Shown one piece after another: positions 9,957 through 23,800 of a stretch of DNA of 64,000 nt. Positions within the stretch are counted from its first letter, which is position 1; each line of letters opens with the position of its first letter. Origin of the DNA: Sthenelais limicola. Lineage: Eukaryota > Annelida > Polychaeta > Phyllodocida > Sigalionidae. Below the pieces are notes generated by a model. That model ran no database searches. It saw only the letters and a list, made by a program, of their open reading frames with translations, and was not told where the DNA came from. A program made the position numbers and the translations under genes. The stretch is from positions 47,240,966 to 47,304,965 of the forward strand of contig OW804094.1 in assembly GCA_942159475.1 (NCBI GenBank). The letters are read 5' to 3'.

Positions 9957-11790
9957 ATGCTAAATTGTTATACGGTATTATGCCGCATCATGCATTTACC
10001 CTCTTGGCTGCTGAAGAAAGTCTTAATTACACTAGCAAAACAGTTGGTTGAAATAATTAACTTAACATACACACAAAGCTTGATTCCACAAGAATGGAAA
10101 CGTTCCAAGGTAACTCCCCTCTACAAGGCTGGCCCCATGACAAACCCAAGCAATTATAGACCGGTCTCCTCTATTCCCTTGCCAGCAAAATTATTAGAGA
10201 AATCCATGCATAAACAAGTCATGTATTATTTAGAGAACAACAACTTGCTATTCAATGGTCAGTACGGTTTCAGACAGGGTCGGTCAACGAAAGATGCTTT
10301 AATAAGTTATATTATGGAAATATATTCCAATATGAACGAAAACAAAGTATCCAGGGCAGCCTACCTCAACTTCAGAAAAGCTTTCGACACAGTAAATCAT
10401 TCGAGACTCATAGATAAACTAGAAATTATTGGCATAAGAAACAAAGAATTAGATTGGTTCAAAAATTATTTATCACATCGTTTTCAATCAGTGGAAGTAA
10501 ATAAAACAAAATCGAAACTAAACCCAATAACCTGTGGAGTGCCACAAGGCACAACATTAGGCCCACTTTTATTCACTGTATATATAAACGACATGCCAAA
10601 ATTCATACATAATTCAAAAATTCAATTATTTGCTGACGACACCATAATATATGCAACGGGCACTGACGTCCTAGAAGCTACAAACCTGCTTCAACAGGAT
10701 TTAAGTGCCCTAATATTCTGGTGTAAAAGAAACAAAATATCAATTAACTATGAAAAATAAAAAATTCAAACATTTTTCGGAAAGCAAAGTATGAGGTCGA
10801 GGTGGGCTGAAGGTGAACAACCCCAAATAAGTGAAAACATTTTGAAACTGGATGGTAATCCCATGGAAGAAGTAGAGATCTATAAATATTTAGGAGTAGA
10901 AATTGAGCGGAGTCTAAAATTTAAAACATCAGTAAATAAGCTGATAAATACCATGAACTATAAATGTTGGCAAATAACTAAACTTAAAGGGAAAATTCCA
11001 CAAGATACATTATTACTCATATATAAAGTTATGGTATTGCCCTTGATCGATCAAACAGATATTTTTCATGATTCCCACACAACAACAGGGACAAACCGAC
11101 TCCAGATAATCCAAAATAAGATACTTCGGAGAATCTATGGACTTCCATCCAGAGCAAATGTTGACGATTTACATGTAAAAAAGAACCTACTGACTTTAAG
11201 ACATAGAAGAAGACTTCATGTTTTGCAGGCAGGCCATGCTCTGGCGAGTAACCCAAGATATATTGATATAAGAAATTTAAATACCAGAAATTTTGCTACA
11301 GGCAGAAAGCCACTAAAACAAATTCTACCTAAAAACGAACAATTACAGAAATCAATTCTCCACAGAATTCCTTTCACTTGGAATTCTCTCCAGACCATGG
11401 CCCATGGGATACAGGACCCAAAATCATTTAAGACATTAGCAAAGAAAACCCTGATATGGTCAGACCAATATTTCATAGAATAACGCAATGATCATCCATT
11501 GACTTAAACATTTTCTTACGCCTTATTCCTATATATATTACAGATTTGAGGAAATCTTTATATAAGTTCTAGTGCGCCTTTACCAAAATATAAATACTGT
11601 AAAAGACATACAATAATGATATTAACAGTGGGCTCCTTTCGTCAATGACGACTGGAGTATTGTTCACTGTTAAGAAGAAAATGTAAAACAACAGGAAGCG
11701 TGCGATCCTCCCTTAAGCTGGAGATATGCCTCCTGAAAGCGACAAGTCGGAAATAAATGTATCTTAATCTTAAATCTTACGGTACATAAT
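9957..11790 (+). pseudogene. Jockey/CR1-superfamily LINE reverse transcriptase, 5'-truncated and dead
   Basis: One frame runs from 9957 to the TAA at 11481-11483, broken by one TAA at 10758-10760. Visible in order: IPQEWKRSKVTPLYKAG, NYRPVSSIPLPAKLLEK, QYGFRQGRSTKDAL (RT motifs 0-2), NFRKAFDTVNH (motif A), CGVPQGTTLGPLLF (motif B), LFADDTIIY (motif C), YLGVEI (thumb side) and the C-terminal linker. Motif A should start with the catalytic Asp of (L)DFRKAFD but reads NF, so the polymerase is inactivated in addition to the stop. No endonuclease part is present. The 3' region ends at ATCTTAATCTTAAATCTTA near 11760-11780, like the short repeat tails of CR1/Jockey elements. Exact clade (CR1, Daphne, L2) is uncertain. 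Confidence 0.88.
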
Positions 11791-12029
11791 AATTATAACA
11801 ACCATATAAAATATATGCCGATAGGCCTAGCATACGAAATGTTAACAACTTTTTAAAGTACGGTATATATAATTATATGATCCTCATATCACTACATTCA
11901 TAGTGTGTGTTGCTGGCCAAATAAGCTATATTCAAAGACAAAACCTCACCACTGTAAATCTTTGTGTACCGGTAGGACTATAATGTACTGTATTGTGTAT
12001 TGATTGAGCCAGTATGATTTCTAATTATG

Positions 12030-12102
12030 TTAAGGAGAATATTTGAATGTTAAGGAGAGAATATTTGAATGTTAAGGAGAATATTTAAGGAGAATATTTG
12101 AC
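12030..12102. repeat. short tandem repeat (ATGTTAAGGAGAATATTTGA)
   Basis: Three to four units of about 20-22 bp with small indels. No gene nearby. Confidence 0.85.
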
Positions 12103-12312
12103 ATGGGGAATATGGTTCTAGAAGAGCGCAATGTGTAAGAAATTACCGAGTATTATAATCATATAAAAAGCTTACTAGCTTTTACTCTTGTGAATTTTAT
12201 TATTGCCACCTGCGACGATTTACATTCTCAAAAATTCTCAACTCAAAAAAGTGGAATTAAGATGAGAGGTTTTGGGGGTTATATATCTTGAAAATATATA
12301 TATTCTCCTCTA

Positions 12313-12328
12313 CAGGGGCGGATCCAGG
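12313..12328. repeat. transposon-terminus-like CAGGGGCGGATCCAGG
   Basis: This 16-mer looks like the 5' terminus of a non-autonomous DNA transposon as widely seen in animal genomes. I did not find the matching inverted end, so the element boundary is open. Confidence 0.35.
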
Positions 12329-14859
12329 ATTTTCAAAAGGAGGGGGCGTGCCGCTTTCAAATTTGATTTTAAAGAACATATTTATATGTTATATTCATAT
12401 CCGGTATATAATTGAATTTGTATTTACGATTTTTATTCAGCAACATAATCATTTTGCAACAATTATAATATTCTCAAGCCATGCTGTTAAATATATATAT
12501 AGGCCCTACCGAAATCAGTGTACAAATTATAATCTAATATAATGTTGGAGTGGGAATTAATGGTATTCGTTATTTGACCACTAGGAGGAAGAGGGGGAGA
12601 TGATTGGTTACTGGGGGCCTATTCGTCCCAAAGTTGTTCTAAGTTAGGCTCAATTACCCGACGGGCAAATGAGCGCGATTCTGCACGATTTTTAATGCGC
12701 AATAATCTCGCCAGAGTTCCGTGATGAGCGTGGACGCTTTTCACGCAATAATTATTGCGCAATGATCGCGAGATGGTCACGCTAAGGGTATAACGCAATA
12801 TCATTGCAAAAAATAGCAAATTCTTATTGCATTTTGAGCGTGATATTATACTACCAATTCCTTAGATTAAAAACATCTGAAATAAATAAAACAGTTCATG
12901 TTAGTTTTAATTTTCCTGCTCTGACTGTGGCAGTATATTTTTTCCCACAGAGAGGTTTAAAGGTTATCATTATTCCCTGTGTTGCCCTCTCTTCTTATGC
13001 ATCATTTTATTTTCATCAATTCTATCATCTTCTTTGTGAGTCCGATGCATAGGAGCCTTTCATTAGATGTGTTTTAGTTGTTTGGTTGCTTCGCCTTCCC
13101 CAAGCCACTAGGGGCAATCTATATGTACAGTCATTAGGGTATTTGGATCACAGCATTTTTCAATAACAAACAGGTATATAACAGATATAAACTATACATG
13201 TATATCACTTATAATATCCCTGTGTACATGATGTGGAATATCTATACTGGTATGAATGTCACATAAGTGTATTGGCGGCAATCTCATTGTAAAAGAATTT
13301 GTAAATGCACCCCAGTTCCCAATTTGCGCCACCTGGTGAAAACAGTACTGCCACACCTGGTGAGAACAAGTCGCATAATGGTAAGGGCTATTGACTAAGG
13401 GTGCCTATTCCCATTATTTCGAACATACTTTCCCTATAAACTTCCCTAAGTTCCACCAATATTACCTTCCTTATTTGATTACAGATGTTGATAAAATTAA
13501 ATACATAGGGGTAAAAAAGCATGCTCTTTCAGAATTTAAACATATTGGCAATGTATTTCCAGTAGAAACAGCGTTTTTTAGTACTTTGCGGGAGCGTAAT
13601 TTCCCTGCGATGTGCCTGCCACAACCCAATAGGGTCAGGTGGTCAGAAAATGAACAATTGTCGGCTCTACACATTTAGTAAATCTTGAATGATATAAACG
13701 ATCGCTAGTGTATGAAAGCAAACGTGAATCTCATGAATAGATACGGAGAATTGCTTACTATAAACAATGATAATTGATATGTTTTATAGAATTGCCCGGT
13801 TTTTATCCTTGCGGTGAGCTAGCTAAATCGTCTCGAATGACCAAACTAGATTTGTTTCCAGTCACAATTTCTGTTCTGGATATGTCGACATGCAAAGATC
13901 TGCCTTACATTTGTGATTTGTATTTGGATTATTGGAAACACCTCAGCAGTTTTGTCTATAACTTGTCTATTGACGACATATAAGGTATGTAAATGGACGT
14001 TTGTAGTAGTCCCAGTAATATAATGTAATCTCTGATACACAAGTACCATCGATTGTGATTCCTTACTATAATTTAGAAAGCATGGGCAACGCATGAAATA
14101 TAGCTGCGTGGACAGTTATGCATATTTTTCTACTTCATGATAATTTTGGACGGTGAGCTAAAAACAATTGTTGAGCATAGGCTGTTAAAGGTATTACTTA
14201 TGGAGCGATATAGAGAATGACTTGGCCAATAAAAATATTTTTTTAAAAAAGTACTTTCTTTTAGTAATATGGAACTAGGCTTACATCATTTAGCTTTGTG
14301 TGTAGGGGTTTCTTTGACCTGGTATCAGAGTATGAGTGTCGGAGAATGGAGTGTCAGATGCGCGAAAGTAAGTGTGAATGCTAGGTGAGTGAGCAGTGCC
14401 AGGTATGTCTTGTTGTGGCTGCTTTATAATGAGTATTTAGGCGCGATTTTGAATGCGCATTATATGCGCAATTTAGATCACACCCATAGGCCTATCATGG
14501 ACTTTTGAAGAAAACATGTATTTGCAGATAAAATTGGTTGAGTAACACATGTTTAATAACAAACATAAATGAATATGAATGAGAACTTGACCCAACACAA
14601 GTGTGAGACCACTAAAAACATAGGAGGAATTAGACGCAATGGATTTCACACAATGGTTGCTAATGCTATGTCTATTTCACTGTGATTCAAAGCCATAAAA
14701 ATCACACTTCACTAGTTTGCAGTCAATCACAAAATGATCGCATTGCTATCCCACTCAATTGCACTCAGTGCCCGTCGGATACATGGTCCATTCCAATGGT
14801 CAGCTATCAGGGGTAGCACAGCAGCTTAGCACAGAAGAGGGACTTAGCGATATAAGTAA

Positions 14860-15362
14860 CTTAAGTAGGAAAGGTACTCGTGACCTTGGGGTTCAGACGG
14901 CTCGGCCCGCGCTCGATCTAGTCAGACATCAGAGAAGAGGAATATGGTTTTCAGCAAGGCTTTATTCTCCACACACAGGCTCACATCATCATCCAAGGAA
15001 TGGTCAACAGGGAGTGACAATTTCACATGGCCCACACTGGGCCTTATATACAACATAAGCAATAAAATAGACATAAAGTGGGAAAGGGTGTTAGTAGGTT
15101 AAGTCGTCCCACCCGTCCCATACATCCATGGACGAGTTAAAGACAGAGGTGTGGATAGATTTATGTATGGGGACGTGTGGACTGAGTGACTTCCAAGAAC
15201 CCAGGTCGCAGAGGTCATTCTAACAAGGGAGACTTGTCTGCCTCCTGCTACAATAAGTTCATTTATCCAAGGTAGCCTACATTTATATAAATTGAATAAT
15301 GATAAGAGCATTACGAATAAGTAAGAAGGAAAGAATAAAATCAAACACCAGCGGCGTGTCAT
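14860..15362 (-). mobile_element. possible LTR (solo) on the minus strand
   Basis: Read on the minus strand, a segment starting TGACACGCCGCTGG contains TATATAAGGC at 15050-15041 and an AATAAA at 14966-14961 about 80 nt downstream. A GC-richer tail follows (toward 14860). This TATA-to-poly(A) order fits an LTR U3-R-U5. No reverse transcriptase, primer-binding site or second LTR was found, so it is only a candidate. Confidence 0.3.
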
Positions 15363-16479
15363 ATTCTAACATTCAAATTGGGTGGATCTTATTTATGTAT
15401 ACATATTGTAAACGGATATAATTAGGCCTCGGTTACCCCTTTATTTAGGATAATTAGACCATCCTACAGGAAGGATTTCTTCATCTACTCATATTTCCAT
15501 ATACATGTATCTCCCAGTCTCAATTTGATGTTGATGCTAATATAACGCTAAAAAAACACAATTCATATGAGCAGATATGAGCAGAAAGCCAACGCCCCCC
15601 TCACCCTCACCCATCCAAATCTGTGGTGTCATGAGAGGTATAACAACATTTTGCTCAGAGACAGAGTGACCTCACTATTTAATAACATATAGGGAGCTTA
15701 TCAAAGTCAAGAGCCTACATCACCCCTTCAAGTCACTCACTTCCCCCTTTACAGAGGGATGTTGTGGTTTCACCCCCCACTGAGCTCAGCTCCTGGGACA
15801 GACCAACAGCTGCTGCTAATCTATATGCTTTGAAGACCCAACTGGACATTGAGATTAGGGGGTTTGGGCATGTGGCACCATGCAGAGCTGTCACATAATT
15901 GTGGTTAGTCCCAATAACCTATTTCCAAGTACTGCAGGTCGGCCATGGTTACTATGGCAACGCGCAAGGGTCTGTGAAGCTCATGGGGTCATAGGGGTTG
16001 AACTGACCACTATAGCACTGGAACCCAGTAGAAGTAACGTATATGAACAGTGTAAAACTTTGTCATTTCTTCTTCGGAAAGTTTGCTCTAATAAAGCAAA
16101 GTAAGTCCAGAGATGAGGTCGCTAACATTGCTTTTTCAGTATGGCATGTGTGAGCCTACCAAATATTTGTAAGCACAATGATATGTGATGGGAAATGTAT
16201 GTAGGCTATGTCCGGAGATGTCCCGACTTGCAGAGTTGTTGGCGGTAGGTAGGGCCTATCTATGAGCACCATGGGCCCGGGTCACTACCCTGTCAAACGG
16301 CCGCTATGCTGCCTCTGAGACAGTGTAGCAGCCGTAAATTTATCCCCAAATACTAATATCACACAGGGATATATCCCCCTGTATAAACTAGACATTTAAA
16401 TGGCATATGAAATACAGAAAAATCACCAATATCTAGCATATTTTCCATAGCTATAACAAAAATTGTAAGGTCGTAAAAT

Positions 16480-16527
<48 letters not shown>

Positions 16528-17690
16528 GGAGAGTGGAGAGACTTAATATTCAATGATAATTCCCTTCATGCCTTTCACAATCAATAAAACAATATCATCG
16601 CAGTTACTACATATCTGTCTCTTTTATAGGCCTACCGATCTTCTTTGAATACTGATCACTTATGTATCATACAATTAGTTGATTTGTTATTCTGTAATGG
16701 AAGGCTGGTAGCCACACATTTCTTGTGCATCTATATGGCATTACATACCATGCTTTCATTTCTAGGCCTAGGCCTACCTCCAATATGTCAAGATCTTTTT
16801 CTTTAAACATTTATTTCAGGATTCATTTCTGTTGCCTAGTTTATTGTATGAAATATTGTCCAGGGCAATAATTTAGTTAAAGCTTGACATTGTTTAAGAG
16901 ACATTTCTCCGCCAAATGTATGCATTGGGCCTATGCTCTGGGTGGTTGCTATGGATGAGCATCCCAGACCTAGCAACAAGGTGGCCGACTTCAGTGCCAC
17001 CACCGGCCATTTTCATGCTACTCACAAGTGGGTTATTCAGATAGAATTCCATATGTTGAAGACTGGCTTGAAATTTGTGAGTGCACATGTAAATAACTTT
17101 TTCTTTGCCCTAGAAATCATGTCTAAAATTTGATTATGAATTACCCATTTATATGAGAGGAAGCTACACTTGTGCTTACAATACTGTAGGTATTAGAGAT
17201 TGAAAGATGAAGGCTTTCCTTGGGAAATGAAGGGTTTTGCTATCCTCAGTGGCATCTCAGTGTATCTAGCACTGGACCTATGCTGGACAGCTGTACCAGT
17301 CCCTCTCCTGACGTCACAAACCACCATGTTTTGCCTGAATATAGCTCCAGTGGCACCCTGCTGTGATTTTTCTCCCTCACCACTTTAATCGGCTATTTTT
17401 ATAATAGAATATCAAATAAACTTTTAAGTTGTGAGAGGAAGTTAATCACATTAATAGGAACTAACAGAAAGTGGAAAGTTGCCCTAAACTTGCTTGATAC
17501 CCTTTAACCCTGTGCGCCACTGCTGCCAACAGGACGAGTATAGAGTGTAGTTTGAACTCATACCCAGGATATCTTTCATTTTTATATATGCTGACAACTT
17601 AACCTAACTGCTATTCATAATCAATATTTGGAATAACTTTCTTATTCTTTGGCCTCTAAATTGGGAGCATAGTAAACAGGTGTGACATAC
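15363..17690. other. intergenic
   Basis: A (GA)n microsatellite, with one interrupting C, occupies 16481-16526. Several TAGGCCTA palindromes lie at 16627-16776. Open frames at 15880-16104 and 16894-17388 have no support beyond length. Confidence 0.5.
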
Positions 17691-17700
17691 AACGATGCAT

Positions 17701-18740
17701 TTAACCCATTCACTGCGGGAACCACTCGGCGGGTAACTAGTGTCATATCCGGGTACTGCGCAGACGTTATCTCGCGTGATGGACGGGAGCGAACCAGATT
17801 GAACCGGCCTGGCGGCAAAACCGGTGTTTTCAAGTCAGGCGTGCGGAAGATTATTCGATATATTACGGAAGATTTCCAAGAAAAGGAACCTTGCTGGAGT
17901 TAAATCAGTTCATAGACTATTCTTCATGGCCATTTTAGAAGCTGACATGGTTTATTTGAGTGATTATTTCGATATTGTCGTCTTCACGCTCAACCGTCAT
18001 CTTTCAAGATTTTTCCAAGATGGCGGAGCCGGCAACTGCATCACCGCAGATGGATATTTATTCACCGACATCCCCATTGAAGTATTCATCAGGAAACAGT
18101 GACAAAGCGGCAAAACAACTGGAAACAAGATATAGAATGGCCTCACACATCTGTTTTTAGCAGTTTCATTGGATATTATGGAAATTTGGACCGAAAACAT
18201 TGCCAAACCAAATGTAGGTCACCACATTTAGACGAAAAAGAAAGAAGCCATTCCCTTGATCAGCTGATCGGCCACTCGCTCTACGTATGGAATATTATTC
18301 ATCATTATCGATATATTTCTTGGAATTTATATGAAAAGGAACCTCACTGGACTTAAATCATGTCATGAACTATTGTTTGTGATACTTTTAGAAGTCGATA
18401 TGATTCATTAATCTGAACTAGATCGATCTAGTTGGATATTATTGTGGCTGGGCCCAACTGTCAATGTGCGACATTCCATCATGGAGATCTGCGCAGTTGT
18501 TGTCGCAGATAGGATATTTTATTCACCAACATCCCCATCAGGAAACAGTGACAAAGCGGCAAAACAGGAAATAAGACCTAGAATGGCCTCACACATCTGT
18601 TTATAGCAGTTTCATTGGATATTATGGAAATTTGGACCAAAAACTATATGTAGGTCATCACAGCTTTAGGCCTTCAAGAGACCTAGACCTGACCTAGATC
18701 AGCTGTTCTCCTGATCGGGTCACTCAGTGAATGTGAAAGT
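17701..18740. repeat. duplicated block, possible DNA-transposon derivative
   Basis: 17880-18235 and 18335-18668 are diverged direct copies. Both contain AAAAGGAACC...ACTGG, ACATCCCCAT, CAGGAAACAGTGACAAAGCG, GGCCTCACACATCTGTTT and CATTGGATATTATGGAAATT. The block begins with TTAACCCATTCACTGCGGG, and a partial inverted match (CAGTGAATG) lies near 18727. A TTAA-targeting non-autonomous transposon is conceivable. Open frames within are repeat-derived. Confidence 0.6.
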
Positions 18741-20390
18741 TTTCTACATCGTCGCAGATTGGATTTTATTCAAGCCCTATGATCTTGGACACATTGGAAT
18801 ATTAATTCTTATATTTCTTTTTTTTAATCAATTTTATTTTCAGAAGAGATAACATGAAAATTTTGCAGAAGTAACCCCCACTTACATCAGCGCATTTATA
18901 GGTTATCTGCATAGATCGGCAAGTGTTATATAGAAAATATGTGTATAAATGATTCAGGATAGTTCAGACATAAGTGGAAGCAGCTAGAAAAGTACACAGA
19001 AAGAGAAATCAGACATTACAAAATTCCTGCCGACTAGGACTGAGATTATCTGGATTATCGCCCATCCACCAGCTAGCAGGATTATCCAAGTGCTATACAC
19101 AGTGGCGCTACCTCATGAGAATAATTGACAGTGCTAACCATAGGATATTTGCCAGTGCTGCCATCTGGCGGATATAGTGTCATCTATTAGCAAGACTTTA
19201 CCAAGCGCCTTTCAAGAGAAGCGTTCTATTGTATCAAAAGAGGATAAATGTAATGAAAAAGAGAATCAAGGTAAAAATAATATTAAGAATGATGCATAAT
19301 ATAATGGAGTTGATCGCGTATTTAATATCTACAGTGATCTAATACTTCAAAAGAAATTATATAAATTGTTAGTTCTAGTTTTCATGAGGTAGGCCTATGC
19401 TTTATGGATTTTGTAAATCATGAAAATTGCCACCGGTGTAGATCATTTGTAAAAAGATACTTCAATGATTAGATATGGAGAGATAGGCTACATAGTATAT
19501 TTGTGAGCCGAATAAGAAAAATGTGAAAATAATACTGGGTTATTACCATTTTATTTCTTTTAAGTATTGCCAATAATGATGATTTAGCAATGTATATGCC
19601 CAGATTGCAGGTGTTTTTGAATAAAGGATTTGTGAAAAAAACAAAAAACAACAACAACATAGATCGAGGTTATTAAATCAAATAAAAAAAAAACAGCATC
19701 TCCCAACCCCAACCATCTGATCTTTCTGCTATTATCAAACATCTCTTTTGTTTAATAAAGTTTATTCTACCAGAAACACTATGCCAGCAAGAGCACTATA
19801 CTCAGTTATGATAGTTACATCTCGATAAAAGTAGAAAGAGACTCAATTAATTTCACAATCTAAGAAAAACATTGTTAACAGTCAATCAATTATTGATAAT
19901 TAATAAGACCAGTTAAAGTCTGATAAAAAGTGCAAAAATTCCACTCCATAACTCTCTTTTTCAACCAAGTCATAAGCTCAAAGAATCTGAAATTCAGACG
20001 GTTGGCAACACCCCTCCTAACATCTTAATAAGAAACAGTTCTTGGCATAATTCTTTCATATTTTTTAGAAATAGCTTTTCGTCTTCTATTGCTCTAGTCG
20101 CAGGGGTAAGAAGTTCCACAGAACATTTATCCTTCCTACAAAGCTTTTTCTAATATTTTCTCTATTCCATCATTCTTGGTCCCTAAAATTATAAAAACAT
20201 GTAATGGAAAATACAAATTTTGTTGATATGTCCAAATAGTTAATTGCTCAGCTTTTATTCTACAATACATTAAATATTCAGAGATGCCACTCACTTGTTT
20301 TAAACCTAAAATCGGCCATGATGAAAGTACTAAATAATCAAGTTATATAATCAATTGTAAAGAATTGCAATTCTTGAGAGTTGAATTTAC
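18741..20390. other. intergenic, nothing recognised
   Basis: AT-rich with short A/CAA runs near 19640-19690. No exon, RNA gene or repeat boundary could be supported. Confidence 0.5.
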
Positions 20391-20399
20391 CACTAAAAT

Positions 20400-20660
20400 G
20401 GCTGCCCCCCCCTCCCCCTCTCCCCCCCTCCCCTCCGCCTGGGCCTCGACCGCCACGCGGGACCTGGGTGGAGCGGGGGAGAGCGGGGCGCTGGACATCT
20501 GTTGTTATGTGTCTACCTGTTTGATTGTCTTAGCAACCGAAATAGCATCACCTCTTGTTCTCCTGTGTGACTCTCATTAGTGGGTGGGGGGAAGGGACTG
20601 GGGGAGGGAGGGGACGCTACATGCTTGGGTCAGGGATAATTGGAGGGGAGGGGAGGTTGA
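20400..20660. other. strand-asymmetric C-rich then G-rich tract
   Basis: 20404-20440 is a nearly pure C/T run and 20580-20660 a G-rich run (GGGTGGGGGGAAGGG, GGGGGAGGGAGGGG), with quadruplex-forming potential. It lies immediately upstream of the TATA promoter-like region. Confidence 0.7.
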
Positions 20661-20699
20661 GGGCAAGGGATCCTCCACGCATGCGCACAGCGCATGACC

Positions 20700-20890
20700 T
20701 TGGCGTGGGAGAGCGCTGGGGGTCATGATCATGTGGCAGGAAGATCCCCCTCAGCCAATCATAAGGGTGGATCGCCAGGAGTGCATTTTGCTATACCCAT
20801 TTTGATGCTAATGAATAATTAGCGTGTGACTATAAATAAAGGGGACAGAGTAAGCTTGGACACACCTTGCTGCCTGGCCGAAGACTACTA
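20700..20890 (+). promoter_or_regulatory. TATA-type promoter-like region
   Basis: CCAAT at 20755-20759 (AGCCAATCAT), a homeodomain-like ATGAATAATTAG, then TATAAATA at 20831-20838 with a purine-rich GGGGACAG just after. A start site would be expected near 20865. Downstream I see no open reading frame or RT, so the transcript could be non-coding, an LTR, or a gene whose first coding exon is further away. Confidence 0.45.
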
Positions 20891-20899
20891 TCATCCGAC

Positions 20900-23800
20900 T
20901 TCTCTGACTTCATCATTTCCATACCGAATCTCTGGGCAAATTGCCATTGCATTCTCACACAATACCAAGAATATCAGTATTATTATAGAAAAGTAAAACA
21001 ATTAACAAGAGAAGTAACCAAGACAAAATAAAATACATCACAATGAATGATATGAACCGAATAAGAATTAAAATGTTTTTGGATAAAAGCGCCAAATTTG
21101 CTGCATGTATAGACAAAAATGTGCTGATTAATTCTATCCCTTGCAACAAGTAATCATGTCACTCGAACACCCTAATTCGGCCATTTTTCAATATTAGTCC
21201 TGGAGATTTGAGTGAAAAAGGGCTGAACCTAGAATTTTTTTTTTATTCTAATTGCAACTGAAGGTTTCTCAATGGTTATGGGTAGTCTCAGTGCCCCTTA
21301 TCAGCATACTAAATTCCTGGAAGATCTAGCTGGGGGAACATGCCCAAAATTGAGAAAAACCAAAATGGCTGCCACTAAAACTTTGAAATGCCATAACTCG
21401 GGGGAATATTAACATATTATTAAGTGTGAATACATTTTTCAATGTCTCTAAGCAGGGGGTATCTATTGAAATATGTATGAAGTCAATATAATCAATATTT
21501 AGCTAATTAAGACTACTAATACAGAGAAAAACATGAAAAGAATCCTCCCTTAAATGAAGCTTGTGAAGCGAAAAAAAACCCCTTAATTTAGGTTTTATAA
21601 AGGCCTTAACAACCAAAGGTATCAGGAAAGATATTTCTGTAGTCAAAAGTTTAATGCAACATTTTTGTTAATCATAAATGTCACCAAATGCCTGAAATAT
21701 AGACCATGCTATGGAAAAATATCAATATGTCTTTTGTGTAAGATAACTGTCATGTCCTCCTTACTTTCATCATTGACATCTGAGCTCTTTGCATCATTGT
21801 TGCAATAGCAAATTAAATGTTATGGAAGAAGTCCCCTGCTGCATTCACTGACACTTGCAGCGAATAATTTTGTACTAGCTGTTTAGGGGAATACCCCATT
21901 GTTGGTACTAATGGTAGATCTATATATACAGGTTGGGATGATCCATCTGTGAATGTCCATCTCAACTTTTCTCACGAAAGGTGAACACCCTTCCATGCTT
22001 GAATTTGATGATATATTCTATGGCTATAGGTTTTTTTATTAGCAGCAGAAGTAAGGGGTAGTATCTGTAATCTGTGGTTTTGTAGCAGCAGCAGAAAAGA
22101 GGGTCAAGCAGCCAGCTGATTAACTAGCAGGAAGCAATCAGCAAGACACAATCACATTCCTGGCTTTCCAATTGTGGAAACATATGCCTGTCCTGCATAT
22201 TCAGCCACAACATGCACTGCAACTAAGTGCATCCCATGGTCTGACAAAACCAAACGGTGCCAAATGATGTGGCAGACACCAAGTTTGTGCAAGGAGCAGG
22301 TTTTTGATAAATAGCTCTGTTGTATTTGGCTTTCCATGAACACATGGTATTTAGAAAGATATCCAAATATGTGACTGTGATGATATCTACTTCAAAGAAC
22401 CTCTCGGAGCTAACAAATATTGTCTGTTGATCTTGTGCATAGACTAAGCTAAATTGATTAGCTTCTTGAAAATGGAAAATGGTGTTTCACACAAAGCATG
22501 AGGGTAGTAACATTGGTCAAAATCCAATGTCACCACAAAATCTGAAGTTTATCTGTGATCTTGATTGAAAAAGGTTGAGGGTCTATTGATGCTGAGTGAC
22601 CTAAAATTCATATTCTAAACTGTCCTCTGAGGATCACATTCTTTCCACAAGTGTGGAACCGTTCTCCCATCCATTGTCTCCTAAGTATGCTTCTCCAATA
22701 TGTTTACCCAATCAACATTGAGAGGCAATGTGTGCCATTGCACTAGTAGCAAATTTCTCAAGGTCTGGTCATAGCTCTGAAGATATGAAGAGGAGCTATA
22801 GTCTGACAATAGTCACCTGGATTAGAGTATCAAGTGGTAAGTGCTTGTATAGAATGTTTTTTTTCAACACATGTGTACATGCAGTCATACTCAAAGGTTG
22901 AGGGCTATGTAGCCATTTCAGTCATACTTTTTACTTCTCAATATTGTGTCACCATAAGAGTTCAATGAGTCGATCAGTGCTTGCTCAACTCATGATACAC
23001 AAGTATGTGCATTCATTTATTCTAATTCAATCATATTCAGGGGATGTAACTAGATTTTGTCACATCATAGTCTTCAACTGTTGCTGCAAGGAAAGGAAGC
23101 ATTCCTGATATTGATATAGATTGACAAGCCTGGCAGCAGAAGACACATACAACATCAAAATACATTGTTCTTCTCCTGTGCTGGGTGCCTCAATGAATTG
23201 GCTGTGGGGCTTATGTATGAAGCTCACATTGTTTTCACAAAATTACCATGAGTGACATTCAGGCTTCATCTGCTGGGCAGGGCACCTCATCAGCTTGCTG
23301 CGCCTAGATCATTTAAGCTGGTCTTCTCATCTTCTGGTCTTTTCAGAGCATCACACATAAACAATATATTGGGAGCTCAATCAGTGAGATGGTGGGTCCT
23401 AAACATTCTTGAATAGGTCTTTCCTTCAATCATGCACACCAGAGCATTTAGTGGCACATTTATATCTTTCCTCGCCACCTTCTAGAACCAGTCATCAGGT
23501 TGTTGTATTAAGTACAGAAGGTTATATCAAAGTACATGTATATATGAATATATAACAATTGACTGTGCTCAGCCATTCACTTAAATATGGACAGCTTCTT
23601 CACCAAAGGAGTTGGAAGTACATTGGGTGTGATCTCATTTGGGGGTATCATGTTTTCCTTAGCAAGATTAAAATATTAGAGCAAAGGTTGGGAATATGAA
23701 AATGATGGAAGAAAAAGATTTAGATATCAGATTGAGCATTGTTTATCTATAGGATAGTAGAGTGTGATATAATATGTATTAATTGTATTATCATGTATTG

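Larger units (their letters stand above)
11791..14850. other. intergenic with diverged repeats
   Basis: 12640-12840 is unusually rich in GCGC/CGCAAT motifs (TGCGCAATAATCTCGC), and a related piece recurs at 14437-14475 (GCGCGATTTTGAATGCGCAT), suggesting an old MITE pair. The open frame at 13391-13678 (95 codons) has no recognisable domain or splice partners. No RNA genes seen. Confidence 0.4.

Noticed and set aside
13391..13678. 95-codon plus-strand ORF as a real gene
   Set aside because: No recognisable domain, conserved motif, splice partner or promoter; length alone is weak evidence here.
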